Source: Methanocorpusculum parvum
GTDB taxonomy: Archaea > Halobacteriota > Methanomicrobia > Methanomicrobiales > Methanocorpusculaceae
NCBI GenBank assembly: GCA_015063085.1
Contig: SUTD01000005.1
Span: forward strand, 1-64,000
Length of the DNA: 64,000 nucleotides
Direction of reading: 5' to 3'
The notes beneath the pieces were generated by a model. That model had not been told where the DNA came from. It was given only the letters and a program-made list of their open reading frames with translations, and did no database searches. Each line of letters begins with the position of its first letter. Position 1 is the first letter of the stretch. This document shows, piece by piece, positions 52,661 through 59,971 of the stretch. Position numbers and translations under genes: made by a program.

Positions 52661-53286
52661 GTTTTCTGCAGGAACGAGAGCTTTGAAGCAACTGTCCGCG
52701 CAATCAGACCGACTGTGAGCGCAGCAATCAGCGAACCTTCCCTGATGCCTACGATTTCGTGCAGGAAGATCAGTGAAGTAATTGCTGCGATACAGACCAG
52801 CGTTAAATCAAAGGTCACCTTCACTTTCCCGAAATCTTTTTTCAGCACCACAAAGGCGAGGATTCTGACCAGATAGTCTGCCGGCATCATCACATAATCT
52901 GCCAGGAGCAGAAGACCGATACCGGTTCCAAGAATCAGACATCCAAGAAGCATCCAGAGAACCTGAAGCAGATAGATGTCTCCCGGAAGCCATGAGAACA
53001 GCAGGATATTCATGTCAATGCAGACCGAGAACACCAGAAGTGCCGGAAGCTGTAAGATCTGCCAGGGCTTGAAGTCCTTTTTCAGAATTGCAATCTGGGC
53101 AAGAAGGAATATGAAGTTCATGATAAACGTCACAGTGCCGACAGATACGGGCGCTATTTCGCTTACCACATACGGGAAGCAGGAAATCGGCGATGTTCCA
53201 AGCGCTGCAATCACCGAGAGTGCAACACCAAGTCCCATACAATAGAGACCGGCAATGAAAATCAGGATACGTTTTATCGGGAGCAT
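52648..53286 (-). CDS. YczE-like integral membrane protein
   Basis: A 212-residue protein with five to six membrane helices. The beginning, RILIFIAGLYCMGLGVALSVIAALGTSPISCFPYVVS, and the later GCLILGTGIGLLLLADYVMMPADYLVRIL match the YczE/YyaS/YitT-like group. Function unknown; members are often next to transport or signalling genes. It lies ten bases downstream of thyA on the minus strand and may be in its operon. Confidence 0.75.
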   Translation of the reverse strand: MLPIKRILIFIAGLYCMGLGVALSVIAALGTSPISCFPYVVSEIAPVSVGTVTFIMNFIFLLAQIAILKKDFKPWQILQLPALLVFSVCIDMNILLFSWLPGDIYLLQVLWMLLGCLILGTGIGLLLLADYVMMPADYLVRILAFVVLKKDFGKVKVTFDLTLVCIAAITSLIFLHEIVGIREGSLIAALTVGLIARTVASKLSFLQKTQMH

Positions 53287-53296
53287 AAAAAAAAGG

Positions 53297-54016
53297 TTAG
53301 CGCCTGGATTTGGCGCACATGCCGCAGACTCTGCAGACCTCTATCTGGGGGGTGAACTCTGCACCTTTTGCGCAGAACGGCGGGATATCTGCTGCATCAC
53401 GTTTAAAGTATACGTGCGGGATGAGGGAGATGTGCGTGTATTTTCCAACCTCGACACCTACAGCGTCAGCAATGAACTTCTGCAGATATACCAGCGCATA
53501 CATATTCGAGCCGGCTGCAGAGAGCATGTCGTTGCTTCTGAAGACAATCTTCATGTCGAGTTTGCCGTTTCGAACCGCGCACTGCACAAGCTGCAGACAC
53601 GGGCAGTCCGCAAGCTTTGCGTCAACCGGCGGGCACCAGGTGACTGCGACCGCCCGGCGCGATTCCGGATTTTCCTTCAGCTTGTCGATGATGTACTGAA
53701 TCTGATTCTGGTGAATTTCTCCGCCGAACTCAAGACCGCAGCCCCAGTCAAAGAGGCGGCCGTGATAATCATATTCAAAGACTGCATCCGAGCCGTTGAT
53801 GAGGTTGTTTGCGTACTCTTTGAGGAATGCTTCTTTGAAGCGGGAGGCAGGAGATACCATCGGTGCTTCGAACGGGTGGTCGACGGAGATGCAGATTTCA
53901 TCTGTTTCCATGGTCTCTTCGCCGTTTTCGGTTTTCAGGTAGTATCCTTTCTCTAAGATGTAGCGGACAACCAATTCGTGGGCACGGGATAAGGTCGGGG
54001 CGCGAATCAGTTTCAT
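53297..54016 (-). CDS. thyA: Archaeal-type thymidylate synthase
   Basis: A 239-residue enzyme of the archaeal ThyA branch, making dTMP from dUMP with a methanopterin-type C1 donor (inferred for methanogens). The catalytic cysteine lies in LADCPCLQLVQCAVRNGKL, followed by VFRSNDMLSAAGSNMYALVYLQ, the nucleotide-binding block, and GKYTHISLIPHVYF. A cysteine cluster ends the protein (CRVCGMCAKSRR), resembling a metal site. ATG 54016 is chosen over 54043 because homology begins MKLIRAPTLSRAHE. Confidence 0.88.
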   Translation of the reverse strand: MKLIRAPTLSRAHELVVRYILEKGYYLKTENGEETMETDEICISVDHPFEAPMVSPASRFKEAFLKEYANNLINGSDAVFEYDYHGRLFDWGCGLEFGGEIHQNQIQYIIDKLKENPESRRAVAVTWCPPVDAKLADCPCLQLVQCAVRNGKLDMKIVFRSNDMLSAAGSNMYALVYLQKFIADAVGVEVGKYTHISLIPHVYFKRDAADIPPFCAKGAEFTPQIEVCRVCGMCAKSRR

Positions 54017-54090
54017 AGTAAAAGAGTATTGGGCTTCAGACAATATAATTGATAGCCTTTGCTCTTGGATAAGAATTCAGAAAAAGAAGT

Positions 54091-54162
54091 AGCCCGTAGC
54101 AGATTCGAACTGCTGTCGAGGGATCCAGAGTCCCCCATGATTGACCACTACACTAACGGGCT
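54091..54162 (-). tRNA. tRNA-Gln (anticodon CTG)
   Basis: On the minus strand the 72 bases fold as a cloverleaf. The acceptor AGCCCGT pairs with ACGGGCT, the anticodon stem GGGGA/TCCCT encloses loop CTCTGGA with anticodon CTG (reads CAG), and the T arm AGCAG-TTCGAAT-CTGCT is perfect. No intron and no encoded CCA. An AT-rich promoter (CATTTATTTAG) lies upstream and a T-rich run (CTTCTTTTTC) downstream. Confidence 0.92.
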
Positions 54163-54254
54163 ATGTTACCTAAATAAATGGGACTTAAATTGATATTAAT
54201 GTTTCGCTTCATCTTACCAGAGAAACTATAATCTCTTAAAATAGATAGATATCT

Positions 54255-55019
54255 GTGTCACGAATACTGTACAGCCCGGTTTCACCATGGGTGCTGATTC
54301 TGTTAATCCTTCTGGTGATTATCGGGATTCCGCTCCTTTTCTTCGGACTGATTGGTGCGGCTCTGGCGAATCTCGGATTTGGATTCTGGGGCATTGTCTT
54401 TTTGATTATCGCAATTATTGTGGGCAGTTTCATCAATCTGCCGGTTACAACATTATATCCAAAAAAGACGGCAGAGCCTGTGCGCGAGACGAGAAGACCG
54501 CGCGGACAGTATGCACCGTCTATGTACGATAAGATGTATCGTACGGAGCGCTTCGAAGTAGAGGAGCAGAAGGAAGGCGCAGGCATGCAGATTTGCATCA
54601 ATGTCGGCGGAGCGTTAATTCCTCTGCTGATTGCAGTGTATCTTGTGTTTTCGGCACTGACAGGCAGCATCACTTCCGATCCCTGGTACTTTGCAAAGAT
54701 GGTTGTTTCGGTCGCGGTTGTTTCTGCTGTCTCTTACTTCATCGCCCGCCCGGTGAAAGGGATCGGTATTGCGGCTCCGTTCTTTACCGCGCCGCTTGTC
54801 GCTCTTTGTCTGGGACTGGTTTTTGCCGGCGGCTTCGGGCTTCCTGCGGCTGGAATCGCTTTCGTTTCCGGAACGCTTGGTACGGTGATTGGTGCAGATA
54901 TTCTGCATCTGCGCGATATCGCGTCTCACGGCGCAAAGATGATTTCGATTGGGGGTGCAGGGACCTTTGACGGAATCTTCCTGACGGGGATTGTAACGGC
55001 ACTGCTTGCGTCGTTCTGA
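54255..55019 (+). CDS. DUF1614-like membrane protein
   Basis: A 254-residue protein. Two N-terminal helices (about residues 12-60) are followed by a basic cytoplasmic segment (PKKTAEPVRETRRPRGQY), then about five helices. The C-terminal GADILHLRDIASHGAKMISIGGAGTFDGIFLTGIVTALLA is the family hallmark of DUF1614. The role is unknown. The start is a GTG at 54255; no ATG is available near it. A strong terminator follows. Confidence 0.75.
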   Translation: MSRILYSPVSPWVLILLILLVIIGIPLLFFGLIGAALANLGFGFWGIVFLIIAIIVGSFINLPVTTLYPKKTAEPVRETRRPRGQYAPSMYDKMYRTERFEVEEQKEGAGMQICINVGGALIPLLIAVYLVFSALTGSITSDPWYFAKMVVSVAVVSAVSYFIARPVKGIGIAAPFFTAPLVALCLGLVFAGGFGLPAAGIAFVSGTLGTVIGADILHLRDIASHGAKMISIGGAGTFDGIFLTGIVTALLASF

Positions 55020-55024
55020 ACTTT

Positions 55025-55056
55025 GGGGCTTAGTCTTCTTAAGCCCCGTTTTTTTA
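55025..55056 (+). terminator. Terminator after the DUF1614 gene
   Basis: GGGGCTTA (55025-55032) pairs with TAAGCCCC (55040-55047) around a seven-base loop; GTTTTTTT follows. The T run also overlaps the stop region of the minus-strand small reading frame described next. Confidence 0.75.
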
Positions 55057-55224
55057 TTCTTCAATGAGCAGCCTGATCAGGCACTCCTCGATTACGAGGC
55101 ATGCCCAAAGCAGGCAGCAGAGTGCTTTCCTGATAAGCGGTTCGCAAAGAAAATCCCGTATTCTGTCGCGCAGTTTATGCTGCAGTTCCGCCGAGCGCAG
55201 TCTGCGTATCAGCCCATGCTTCAA
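55054..55224 (-). CDS. Candidate small protein, copy B (C-terminus CLVIEECLIRLLIEE)
   Basis: A minus-strand frame overlapping and following the end of the 162-residue hypothetical gene in another frame. The last 16 codons plus stop (55054-55104) encode ACLVIEECLIRLLIEE. They match copy A at 30832-30882 with differences mostly at silent positions (TGT/TGC, GAA/GAG, ATT/ATC, CGG/AGG, TTA/CTC). Upstream the two copies diverge. TTG 55224 would give 56 residues rich in Arg, Leu and Cys. The start is a guess; the frame may be the remnant of a larger gene. Confidence 0.35.
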   Translation of the reverse strand: MKHGLIRRLRSAELQHKLRDRIRDFLCEPLIRKALCCLLWACLVIEECLIRLLIEE

Positions 55225-55663
55225 CTGCGGCAAGGGTTTCGTCTTTGGCGAATCCGGAGATGAGCATGTACTCTCTGGTGATGGTGACATTGAAGGTGTC
55301 GTCTCCAATCGCACAGGAGTATCTGACACTCCATGCATCCTCGTCTTCGTCGCGGGAAGCGGAAGCGCCGATTCCAGCGGCAGTTTCTGCGGTTTCGTTT
55401 CCGGCAAGGTACGGGGTGAAGGATTCGAACTGGTCTTTGTCTGCTGCGGTGAAGGTGAGGTATCCCTTGTCGTTTGCGTCAGCGTCAAAGTAGTCGATTC
55501 TTGCTTTGTAGGTCTCATTGCTGCGTTCCCGCTTGGTAAGTCCCATGGTCTGGTCTGCGGCAAATGCGGCAAGAGTTTCTTCGAAGGTTTCGAGGTCTGC
55601 GATTTTGTCGTAGGTTCTTTTTGCGTTTCTGGAGACAGAGGTCTCCTCAAAGTTGCTCGTCAT
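55175..55663 (-). CDS. Hypothetical acidic protein
   Basis: A 162-residue soluble, acidic, alanine- and threonine-rich protein of unrecognised family. No signal peptide or membrane helix. It starts MTSNFEETSVSRNAKRTYDKIADLETFEETLAAFAADQ and ends in a beta-rich part (DTFNVTITREYMLISGF). Composition looks genuinely coding, with balanced charge and few rare residues, unlike the two overlapping frames. It lies at the edge of the accessory region. Confidence 0.6.
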   Translation of the reverse strand: MTSNFEETSVSRNAKRTYDKIADLETFEETLAAFAADQTMGLTKRERSNETYKARIDYFDADANDKGYLTFTAADKDQFESFTPYLAGNETAETAAGIGASASRDEDEDAWSVRYSCAIGDDTFNVTITREYMLISGFAKDETLAAVEAWADTQTALGGTAA

Positions 55664-55923
55664 TTTTTAATTCACTTCCAGTAGGTTTTTTTGGGTTCGA
55701 AAAGGGAGACGCAGACAAAAAAAGCGGAAATGAGAGAGCGGATGCTTTTTTTTGTCTGCTCTCTCTTCTCTGATTATAGTATTGGTTCTGTGAGGAGATA
55801 AAAAGAGAAGGGACTGGTTTGGTTTGTTTGGTTTAAGTGTCTGCAATATCTCCGGATTGATTCAGAAAGAACGCAGAATCGCCAGTCCTTCGGACTTGCT
55901 CATGGCTCGAGCACGCTCTCGCC
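55664..55923. other. Non-coding spacer upstream of the hypothetical gene
   Basis: About 260 bases with no supported gene. It is expected to contain the promoter of the minus-strand hypothetical gene; several T- and A-rich tracts occur near 55700-55830. Confidence 0.4.
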
Positions 55924-56120
55924 CCACGCAGACGCAGCCTCCGGCTGCAGCGACCAGTCGCTCTCGCCTGACGGCGAGCTGCTGCCGCAGCCGCTTTGTG
56001 GTCGCTTTAGAAAAGATTGTGGAGTTATCTTTGGCAACGCCAAAGCGGCTGCGGGAGCAGCTCGCGAGTGAAGCGAGCGAGAGCGACGCGTTGCTGCAGC
56101 CGAAGGCTGCGTCTGCGTGG
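55924..56120. repeat. Large imperfect palindrome (arms about 78-80 bp)
   Basis: 55924-56001 and 56040-56120 are long imperfect inverted repeats around a loop of about 39 bases. Both arms carry CCACGCAGACGCAGCC (C/T variants follow), GTCGCTCTCGC, CGAGCTGCT and CCGCAGCCGCTTTG in inverted order. GC content is far above the flanks. It could be a structured RNA, a MITE-like insertion or a cruciform-forming site. The two mirrored reading frames across it are by-products of the symmetry. Confidence 0.75.
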
Positions 56121-56189
56121 TCTGCGGTTTTTCCAAAGGAATCCAAAGCCTAAGAGAAACCCTCCACCAAATAAAAAAAGAAGAGAGAA

Positions 56190-56381
56190 TTACTCCCCTC
56201 TAAGATATTTCGGCACAACAAAGTACGGACTTCTAACCCCGTGCGCCTTTGCCGCATGGCGAACAGACATCCTGTCGCACGAGAGCCGCTTTGCCACTCG
56301 TTCGAATGAACCCTCCTCTTTTAGAATCCTTCTGAATGTGTCAGCATCCGCGAGTTCTGGATAATCACTCCACGTCCTCAC
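56190..56381 (-). CDS. Small helix-turn-helix protein
   Basis: A 63-residue protein; residues about 13-50 (ADTFRRILKEEGSFERVAKRLSCDRMSVRHAAKAHGV) look like a helix-turn-helix of the kind found in phage and mobile-element proteins. Last gene of a six-gene overlapping minus-strand operon, with its ATG overlapping the previous stop by four bases. DNA binding is inferred from the pattern only. Confidence 0.6.
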   Translation of the reverse strand: MRTWSDYPELADADTFRRILKEEGSFERVAKRLSCDRMSVRHAAKAHGVRSPYFVVPKYLRGE

Positions 56382-56863
56382 TGTACCGCCACCTCGAAGA
56401 AGTCATGGCTTTTCTGAACCGTAAGATACGGTGCGGCGTACTCGACGCCTAACGCATCTTCCAAATCCTTTACGGTAATCACTGCTTTCTCCAACACAGC
56501 CGCTTCGCCTGCTTTTTCCACGCACTGGGAGAAGAGCATGGAAGCTCCTAAGATGTTCTGGGCTGTTCTTCCGTCTACGTGGATTAAATCTGCATAGACA
56601 TCCGGATAATCCTCGCGCACTCTCTCTAACCGCACGCGGCGTGTTTCGCGGAAGTGCTCGACAATCGTGTAACGCTTGGAGGTGAGCCCGTTTTTCTGAA
56701 TCAGATAGACCGCATCGCGGAATGCATCAGCATAGACCTTCGAAAGGCCGGAAAGGGCGTCTGCCATCTGCGAGTAGTACAGTGCCGGGACATATGCATC
56801 TGCATCATCCGGCTCCGGAAATGCTGCGGCAAGAGCCTGCCAGACTTCATTATATGTGGGCAT
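56378..56863 (-). CDS. Hypothetical protein of an accessory operon
   Basis: A 161-residue mostly helical soluble protein that I do not recognise (MPTYNEVWQALAAAFPEPDDADAYVPALYYSQMADALSGL at the start, with two tyrosines in VPALYYSQM). It begins on the base after the HNH gene stop and overlaps the HTH gene by four bases, so it is made together with them. No enzymatic motif is visible. Confidence 0.6.
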   Translation of the reverse strand: MPTYNEVWQALAAAFPEPDDADAYVPALYYSQMADALSGLSKVYADAFRDAVYLIQKNGLTSKRYTIVEHFRETRRVRLERVREDYPDVYADLIHVDGRTAQNILGASMLFSQCVEKAGEAAVLEKAVITVKDLEDALGVEYAAPYLTVQKSHDFFEVAVQ

Positions 56864-57379
56864 CTAAAGCCTCCCGGACTGCATAACCTTTGGCGGGTGT
56901 TTGTAGGTTTCGCGGCGAACAATTTCTCCGATTGATGTTTTTGATACTCCGTATGCTTTTGCGAGTGTTTTCTGCGTTTCACCTTCTGCATATCGTCTGC
57001 GGATTTCTTCTGCATCTGCGAATTTGAGTTTTCTGCATCGGTTTTCGTCTTTGTAGACAAGCCGGAGATTCTCTAATCTGTTGTTCTGGCGGTTTTTGTC
57101 TATGTGATCTACTTCTGCATCAAGTGAGGTTGGTATTCCACGGCAGAGAATCCACATTGCGCGGTGGAAGCAGACTTTGCTTTCATATTCTGTGTCGCTC
57201 TGGTTGAGTTTTACTGGCAATGCCTGATATCCGTTGCTGTGGTTGTGAGGCTTTAGGAAGTCTCCAATGCTGTTGGAGTAGATTCTGCCTGTGTCCGGAT
57301 GTGCGATCCAGTCTCCTCTGATACCTTTGAGAAAGACTGCGAAGTCTGATGCCCGGATGAGGTTGTCAGTTTTTGCCAT
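56864..57379 (-). CDS. HNH endonuclease with C-terminal helix-turn-helix
   Basis: A 171-residue phage-type HNH protein. An N-terminal NUMOD-like part (RGDWIAHPDTGRIYSNSIGDFLKPHNHSNGYQALPV) is followed by the HNH core FHRAMWILCRGIPTSLDAEVDHIDKNRQNNRLENLRLV, then ADAEEIRRRYAEGETQKTLAKAYGVSKTSIGEIVRRETYKH, a resolvase-like HTH. Such proteins are homing or free-standing nucleases. A very strong AGGAGG lies six bases before ATG 57379, and the start overlaps the previous gene by 14 bases. Confidence 0.82.
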   Translation of the reverse strand: MAKTDNLIRASDFAVFLKGIRGDWIAHPDTGRIYSNSIGDFLKPHNHSNGYQALPVKLNQSDTEYESKVCFHRAMWILCRGIPTSLDAEVDHIDKNRQNNRLENLRLVYKDENRCRKLKFADAEEIRRRYAEGETQKTLAKAYGVSKTSIGEIVRRETYKHPPKVMQSGRL

Positions 57380-57821
57380 TGTCTTCCTCCTGTTTTATGG
57401 TTATGTTGATTGAGTTTGGTTCTGCAAAGCGGATGTGAAGTTCCAGGAATGCGTTAATGAAGGCATCAGATTTCCATCCGGTTCTGTCTGCGGCATGGAG
57501 CAGGATACGTCTGACTGCACCGGTTGCTGTTTCGATTATCATTGCGAGTTCGCCTCGCAGACCTGCTTTGTCTAAGAGGTAAGGGATGATGTCATCAGCA
57601 AATACCCGGCAGTCGATGTCAAGTCTGTTTTTGTCGTCTTCGAGCCGTTCTCTTTTTTGTTCTTCTTCGGCTTCGGTTATCTTTTTGTGGTTTGCGGGCG
57701 AATCTGTATGAGAAGAGCGGGACATCTGCATTGATTTGGTCGTCATGTGCGCCCCCTCTTCTTTTTTCTGTGATTCGGTTCGATTTTCCGATTGGTTTAG
57801 GTTTTTTGTTTGCTTTGTCAT
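57366..57821 (-). CDS. Hypothetical protein, charged N-terminus
   Basis: A 151-residue protein I do not recognise. The first 60 residues are polar and low-complexity (Q, K, E, S, N), then a more ordered part from LDIDCRVFADDIIPYLLDKAGL to the end. Two starts are possible: ATG 57821, overlapping the previous gene by four bases, and ATG 57746, which has AGAGGGGG six bases upstream. The longer form fits operon coupling. Possibly a small-terminase-like or DNA-binding partner of the HNH protein, but there is no motif to prove it. Confidence 0.55.
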   Translation of the reverse strand: MTKQTKNLNQSENRTESQKKEEGAHMTTKSMQMSRSSHTDSPANHKKITEAEEEQKRERLEDDKNRLDIDCRVFADDIIPYLLDKAGLRGELAMIIETATGAVRRILLHAADRTGWKSDAFINAFLELHIRFAEPNSINITIKQEEDNGKN

Positions 57822-58171
57822 AGTTCTTCTGTGAGTTTTGCGTATGCCGGGTAGCGTTTTCTGAATTGGTCTTTGAGCTGTTCGAACTCTTTCGGGTGTG
57901 CCCGTTTGAGTTCTGCGAGACGGTTTTTCAGTGCGGGCTTTGCGGCATCTTTTGTTTCGAATACGTTTCTGATGTCGGCTTCGGTCTGGAAGTCTGCAAA
58001 TTTTCTGTCGAAGATCTTCTGCGGATTTGTGTGTGCCTCCTGTTTTGGTTCTCTGAGCCGTTTTCTGAGTGCGTCTTTGAAGAATGCACTTAAGTTTTCG
58101 ATTTCGGCTTTGCCTCTTTCGAGGAGTTCTTCTTCGCCTTCTGCGAAGTAGAGGTTAAAGCGTGTTGGCAT
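57818..58171 (-). CDS. RHH/CopG-like protein with helical C-terminus
   Basis: A 117-residue protein starting MPTRFNLYFAEGEEELLERGKAEIENLSAFFKDALRKRL, a strand followed by two helices as in ribbon-helix-helix DNA-binding proteins. The remainder is charged and helical. The frame is open further upstream (to 58258) but ATG 58171 matches the RHH pattern and lies inside the end of the preceding gene (17-base overlap). Its stop overlaps the next gene by four bases. Confidence 0.6.
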   Translation of the reverse strand: MPTRFNLYFAEGEEELLERGKAEIENLSAFFKDALRKRLREPKQEAHTNPQKIFDRKFADFQTEADIRNVFETKDAAKPALKNRLAELKRAHPKEFEQLKDQFRKRYPAYAKLTEEL

Positions 58172-58448
58172 GTTCGTGCAGGTCACGCCGGATGAGCCGC
58201 ATGACGGCGGCTGAGGTGTTTGTGTTTTCCGGGCGTTTTTTCCAGGCAGTCCATGCACCTTTGTTTTTGTCTGAGATGCTCAGGGTGATGTTTGTTCTCG
58301 TTGTATCACCGAAAAATAGATGCGGGAGAGGATTATTTAATGGTGTGTAAGACGTTTTTGGGTTTTGTCTTACGTTTTTTTGTATTGAGATGGGATTTGG
58401 ACGGATGTAAGATGAGTTATGGGTTGTTGTTTGTGCTGTTCTCTGCAA
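58155..58448 (-). CDS. Ribbon-helix-helix-like small protein, uncertain start
   Basis: The coding-looking part is residues about 50-97: TRTNITLSISDKNKGAWTAWKKRPENTNTSAAVMRLIRRDLHEHANTL, a beta strand and two helices like an RHH protein. The N-terminal half from ATG 58448 is rich in N/P/T and spans the likely promoter (TATTTAAT region near 58332-58340), so the true start is probably internal. No ATG, GTG or TTG exists between that promoter and the conserved strand. The gene may use an unusual start or be decayed. Confidence 0.45.
   Translation of the reverse strand: MQRTAQTTTHNSSYIRPNPISIQKNVRQNPKTSYTPLNNPLPHLFFGDTTRTNITLSISDKNKGAWTAWKKRPENTNTSAAVMRLIRRDLHEHANTL
58347..58373. promoter_or_regulatory. 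Inverted repeat upstream of the RHH/HNH operon
   Basis: GTAAGAC (58347-58353) and GTCTTAC (58367-58373) form a perfect 7-bp inverted repeat with a 13-base spacer. It lies directly upstream (minus sense) of a TATA-like ATTAAATAAT at about 58331-58340. RHH proteins often bind such sites for autoregulation. Inference. Confidence 0.4.
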
Positions 58449-58492
58449 ATCCTCATATGGGACAACGACCTATATTCTGCATAAGAATTTGC

Positions 58493-59971
58493 ATGCCTCT
58501 GTCACCATATTTACATGCGGAAACCACGCGGGTTGAGTTTAAAGAGAATCTTGAATCTCCAAAACCTGTTAGCTGGCTGAAAACTGTTTCAGCATTTGCT
58601 AATTCAAAAAGCGGAACTATAGTTGTTGGTATCAGAGATGGTGATAAGGAAAAAATTGGTGTTTCTAATATTTCTGCGGCAATTGAAAGAGCACGCATGC
58701 TAATTAATTCACGTATAGAACCATCTCCTCCGTATGAAATTGAAACGGTTGAGGAAGATGATAAGGTGTTTTTCCTGATTCATGTGGAGAAGGGGGATTT
58801 TCCCCCATATTATTATTCACATGAGGAGCGGAAGTCAGCTTACGTGCGAAAAGGTGATGAGTCAGTTAAGGCACCGTCACATCTTTTGAATGAATTAATT
58901 CTGCAGGGTCAGCATAAGCGGTATGATGAGTTGGAAAGTCCTTATAAGATTCAGGATGTGAGTTTTAGCAGACTTATTGCAACATATAAGTATGAAACTG
59001 GTAAGGATTTTGTTCCGGAACGTGATTTGCAGTCGTTTGGGCTGGTCACTCCTGCGGAACGTGTGACATATGCTGGTTTGCTTCTTGCGGATCAGCCGTA
59101 TCTTTTGCAGTCCCGTGTTATTTGTACGCGGTGGAAGGGGGTTTCCAAGGGGCTGATTAATACGCACACTCTTGATGATAAGGAGTTTTCTGGAAACATT
59201 ATTCACTTGCTTTCCGAAGCGGAAAATTTTGTGCGACAGAATAGTAGAAATCAGTGGAAAGTTGTAGGGATGAGGCGTGAGGAGCGTTCTGATTATCCTA
59301 TGGAGGCTGTTCGCGAGGCGTTGGTTAATGCAATTATCCACCGTGATTATTATATCAACGGTTCAGAGATTCATGTTGATATGTATGACGATCACATGGA
59401 GATTGTGTCTCCAGGTGGTATGCGTGACGGCAGGCAGATTCAGAATCTTGATGTGTCGCACGTGTCATCAAACCGCAGAAATCCTGTGATTGCTGATATT
59501 TTTTCGAGGCTGGGTTATGCCGAGCGTAGGGGCAGTGGTTTGTCTCGGATTCGTGACAGTTTTGAGGATGCTTTGGATGTGCGTTTTTCTTCAGATGATG
59601 CTGTGTTTGTTGTCTGTATGAGGAATTTGAATTATGATACGGCACTGTCTGGAGTAGAAGAGGCACTTTCACAGGGAGATACGGCACTGTCTGGAGCAGA
59701 AGAGGCACTTTCACAGGGAGATACGGCACATCTCATGAAAGAACGCGTGTATGAACAGTTCTCATCTGTATATCCGAATCTCTCCAGGAAAACCTATGAT
59801 GGGGTTTTGGAGTTGTTTTCAGGATTCGGTTATACTGCATCGTTTGGAAGGGATGATGTTGCAAAGGTATTTGGTGTGCAGCGCAGACGTGTGGGTGTTA
59901 TCCTTCAATATATGGTTTCAGCGGGTGTTGTTGTACGGGATAAGCGTGATACTTATCGGTTTGTCAGGTAG
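58493..59971 (+). CDS. Schlafen AlbA_2 / HATPase_c_4 transcriptional-regulator-like protein
   Basis: A 492-residue protein common in archaeal and bacterial accessory DNA. The N-terminal AlbA_2 domain (about residues 5-125) holds ETTRVEFKENLESPKPVSWLKTVSAFANSKSGTIVVGI and YVRKGDESVKAP. The HATPase_c_4-like domain is about 265-370 (PMEAVREALVNAIIHRDYYINGSEIHVDMYDDHMEIVSPGGM). A 14-residue repeat (DTALSGVEEALSQG) occupies about 382-412, followed by a winged helix (415-492). The frame is open from 58292, but a TATA box (CCTATATT) lies about 24 bases before ATG 58493, so it is probably leaderless. Role: regulation or defence, unproven. Confidence 0.78.
   Translation: MPLSPYLHAETTRVEFKENLESPKPVSWLKTVSAFANSKSGTIVVGIRDGDKEKIGVSNISAAIERARMLINSRIEPSPPYEIETVEEDDKVFFLIHVEKGDFPPYYYSHEERKSAYVRKGDESVKAPSHLLNELILQGQHKRYDELESPYKIQDVSFSRLIATYKYETGKDFVPERDLQSFGLVTPAERVTYAGLLLADQPYLLQSRVICTRWKGVSKGLINTHTLDDKEFSGNIIHLLSEAENFVRQNSRNQWKVVGMRREERSDYPMEAVREALVNAIIHRDYYINGSEIHVDMYDDHMEIVSPGGMRDGRQIQNLDVSHVSSNRRNPVIADIFSRLGYAERRGSGLSRIRDSFEDALDVRFSSDDAVFVVCMRNLNYDTALSGVEEALSQGDTALSGAEEALSQGDTAHLMKERVYEQFSSVYPNLSRKTYDGVLELFSGFGYTASFGRDDVAKVFGVQRRRVGVILQYMVSAGVVVRDKRDTYRFVR
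59636..59729 (+). repeat. 42-bp tandem repeat inside the AlbA_2 gene
   Basis: Two consecutive 42-base units (59636-59677, 59678-59719) differ at one base (GTA/GCA), and a third partial unit of 10 bases follows. They encode DTALSGVEEALSQG, DTALSGAEEALSQG, DTA. The unit length is a multiple of three, so copy number can change without frameshift. Confidence 0.92.

Noticed and set aside
54091-54162. tRNA-Gln as an integration site for the accessory region to its right
   Set aside because: No second copy of the tRNA 3' end is visible within the window and no integrase is present.
55064-55684. 206-codon plus-strand frame opposite the hypothetical gene
   Set aside because: It is the antisense shadow of the 162-residue gene, which has the better protein-like composition.
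55824-56153. Open reading frames on both strands across the 55.9-56.1 kb palindrome
   Set aside because: They mirror each other because of the inverted repeat and have low-complexity Ser/Arg/Ala composition.
59636-59729. Short CRISPR array
   Set aside because: The units are directly adjacent with no spacers, in frame within a gene.
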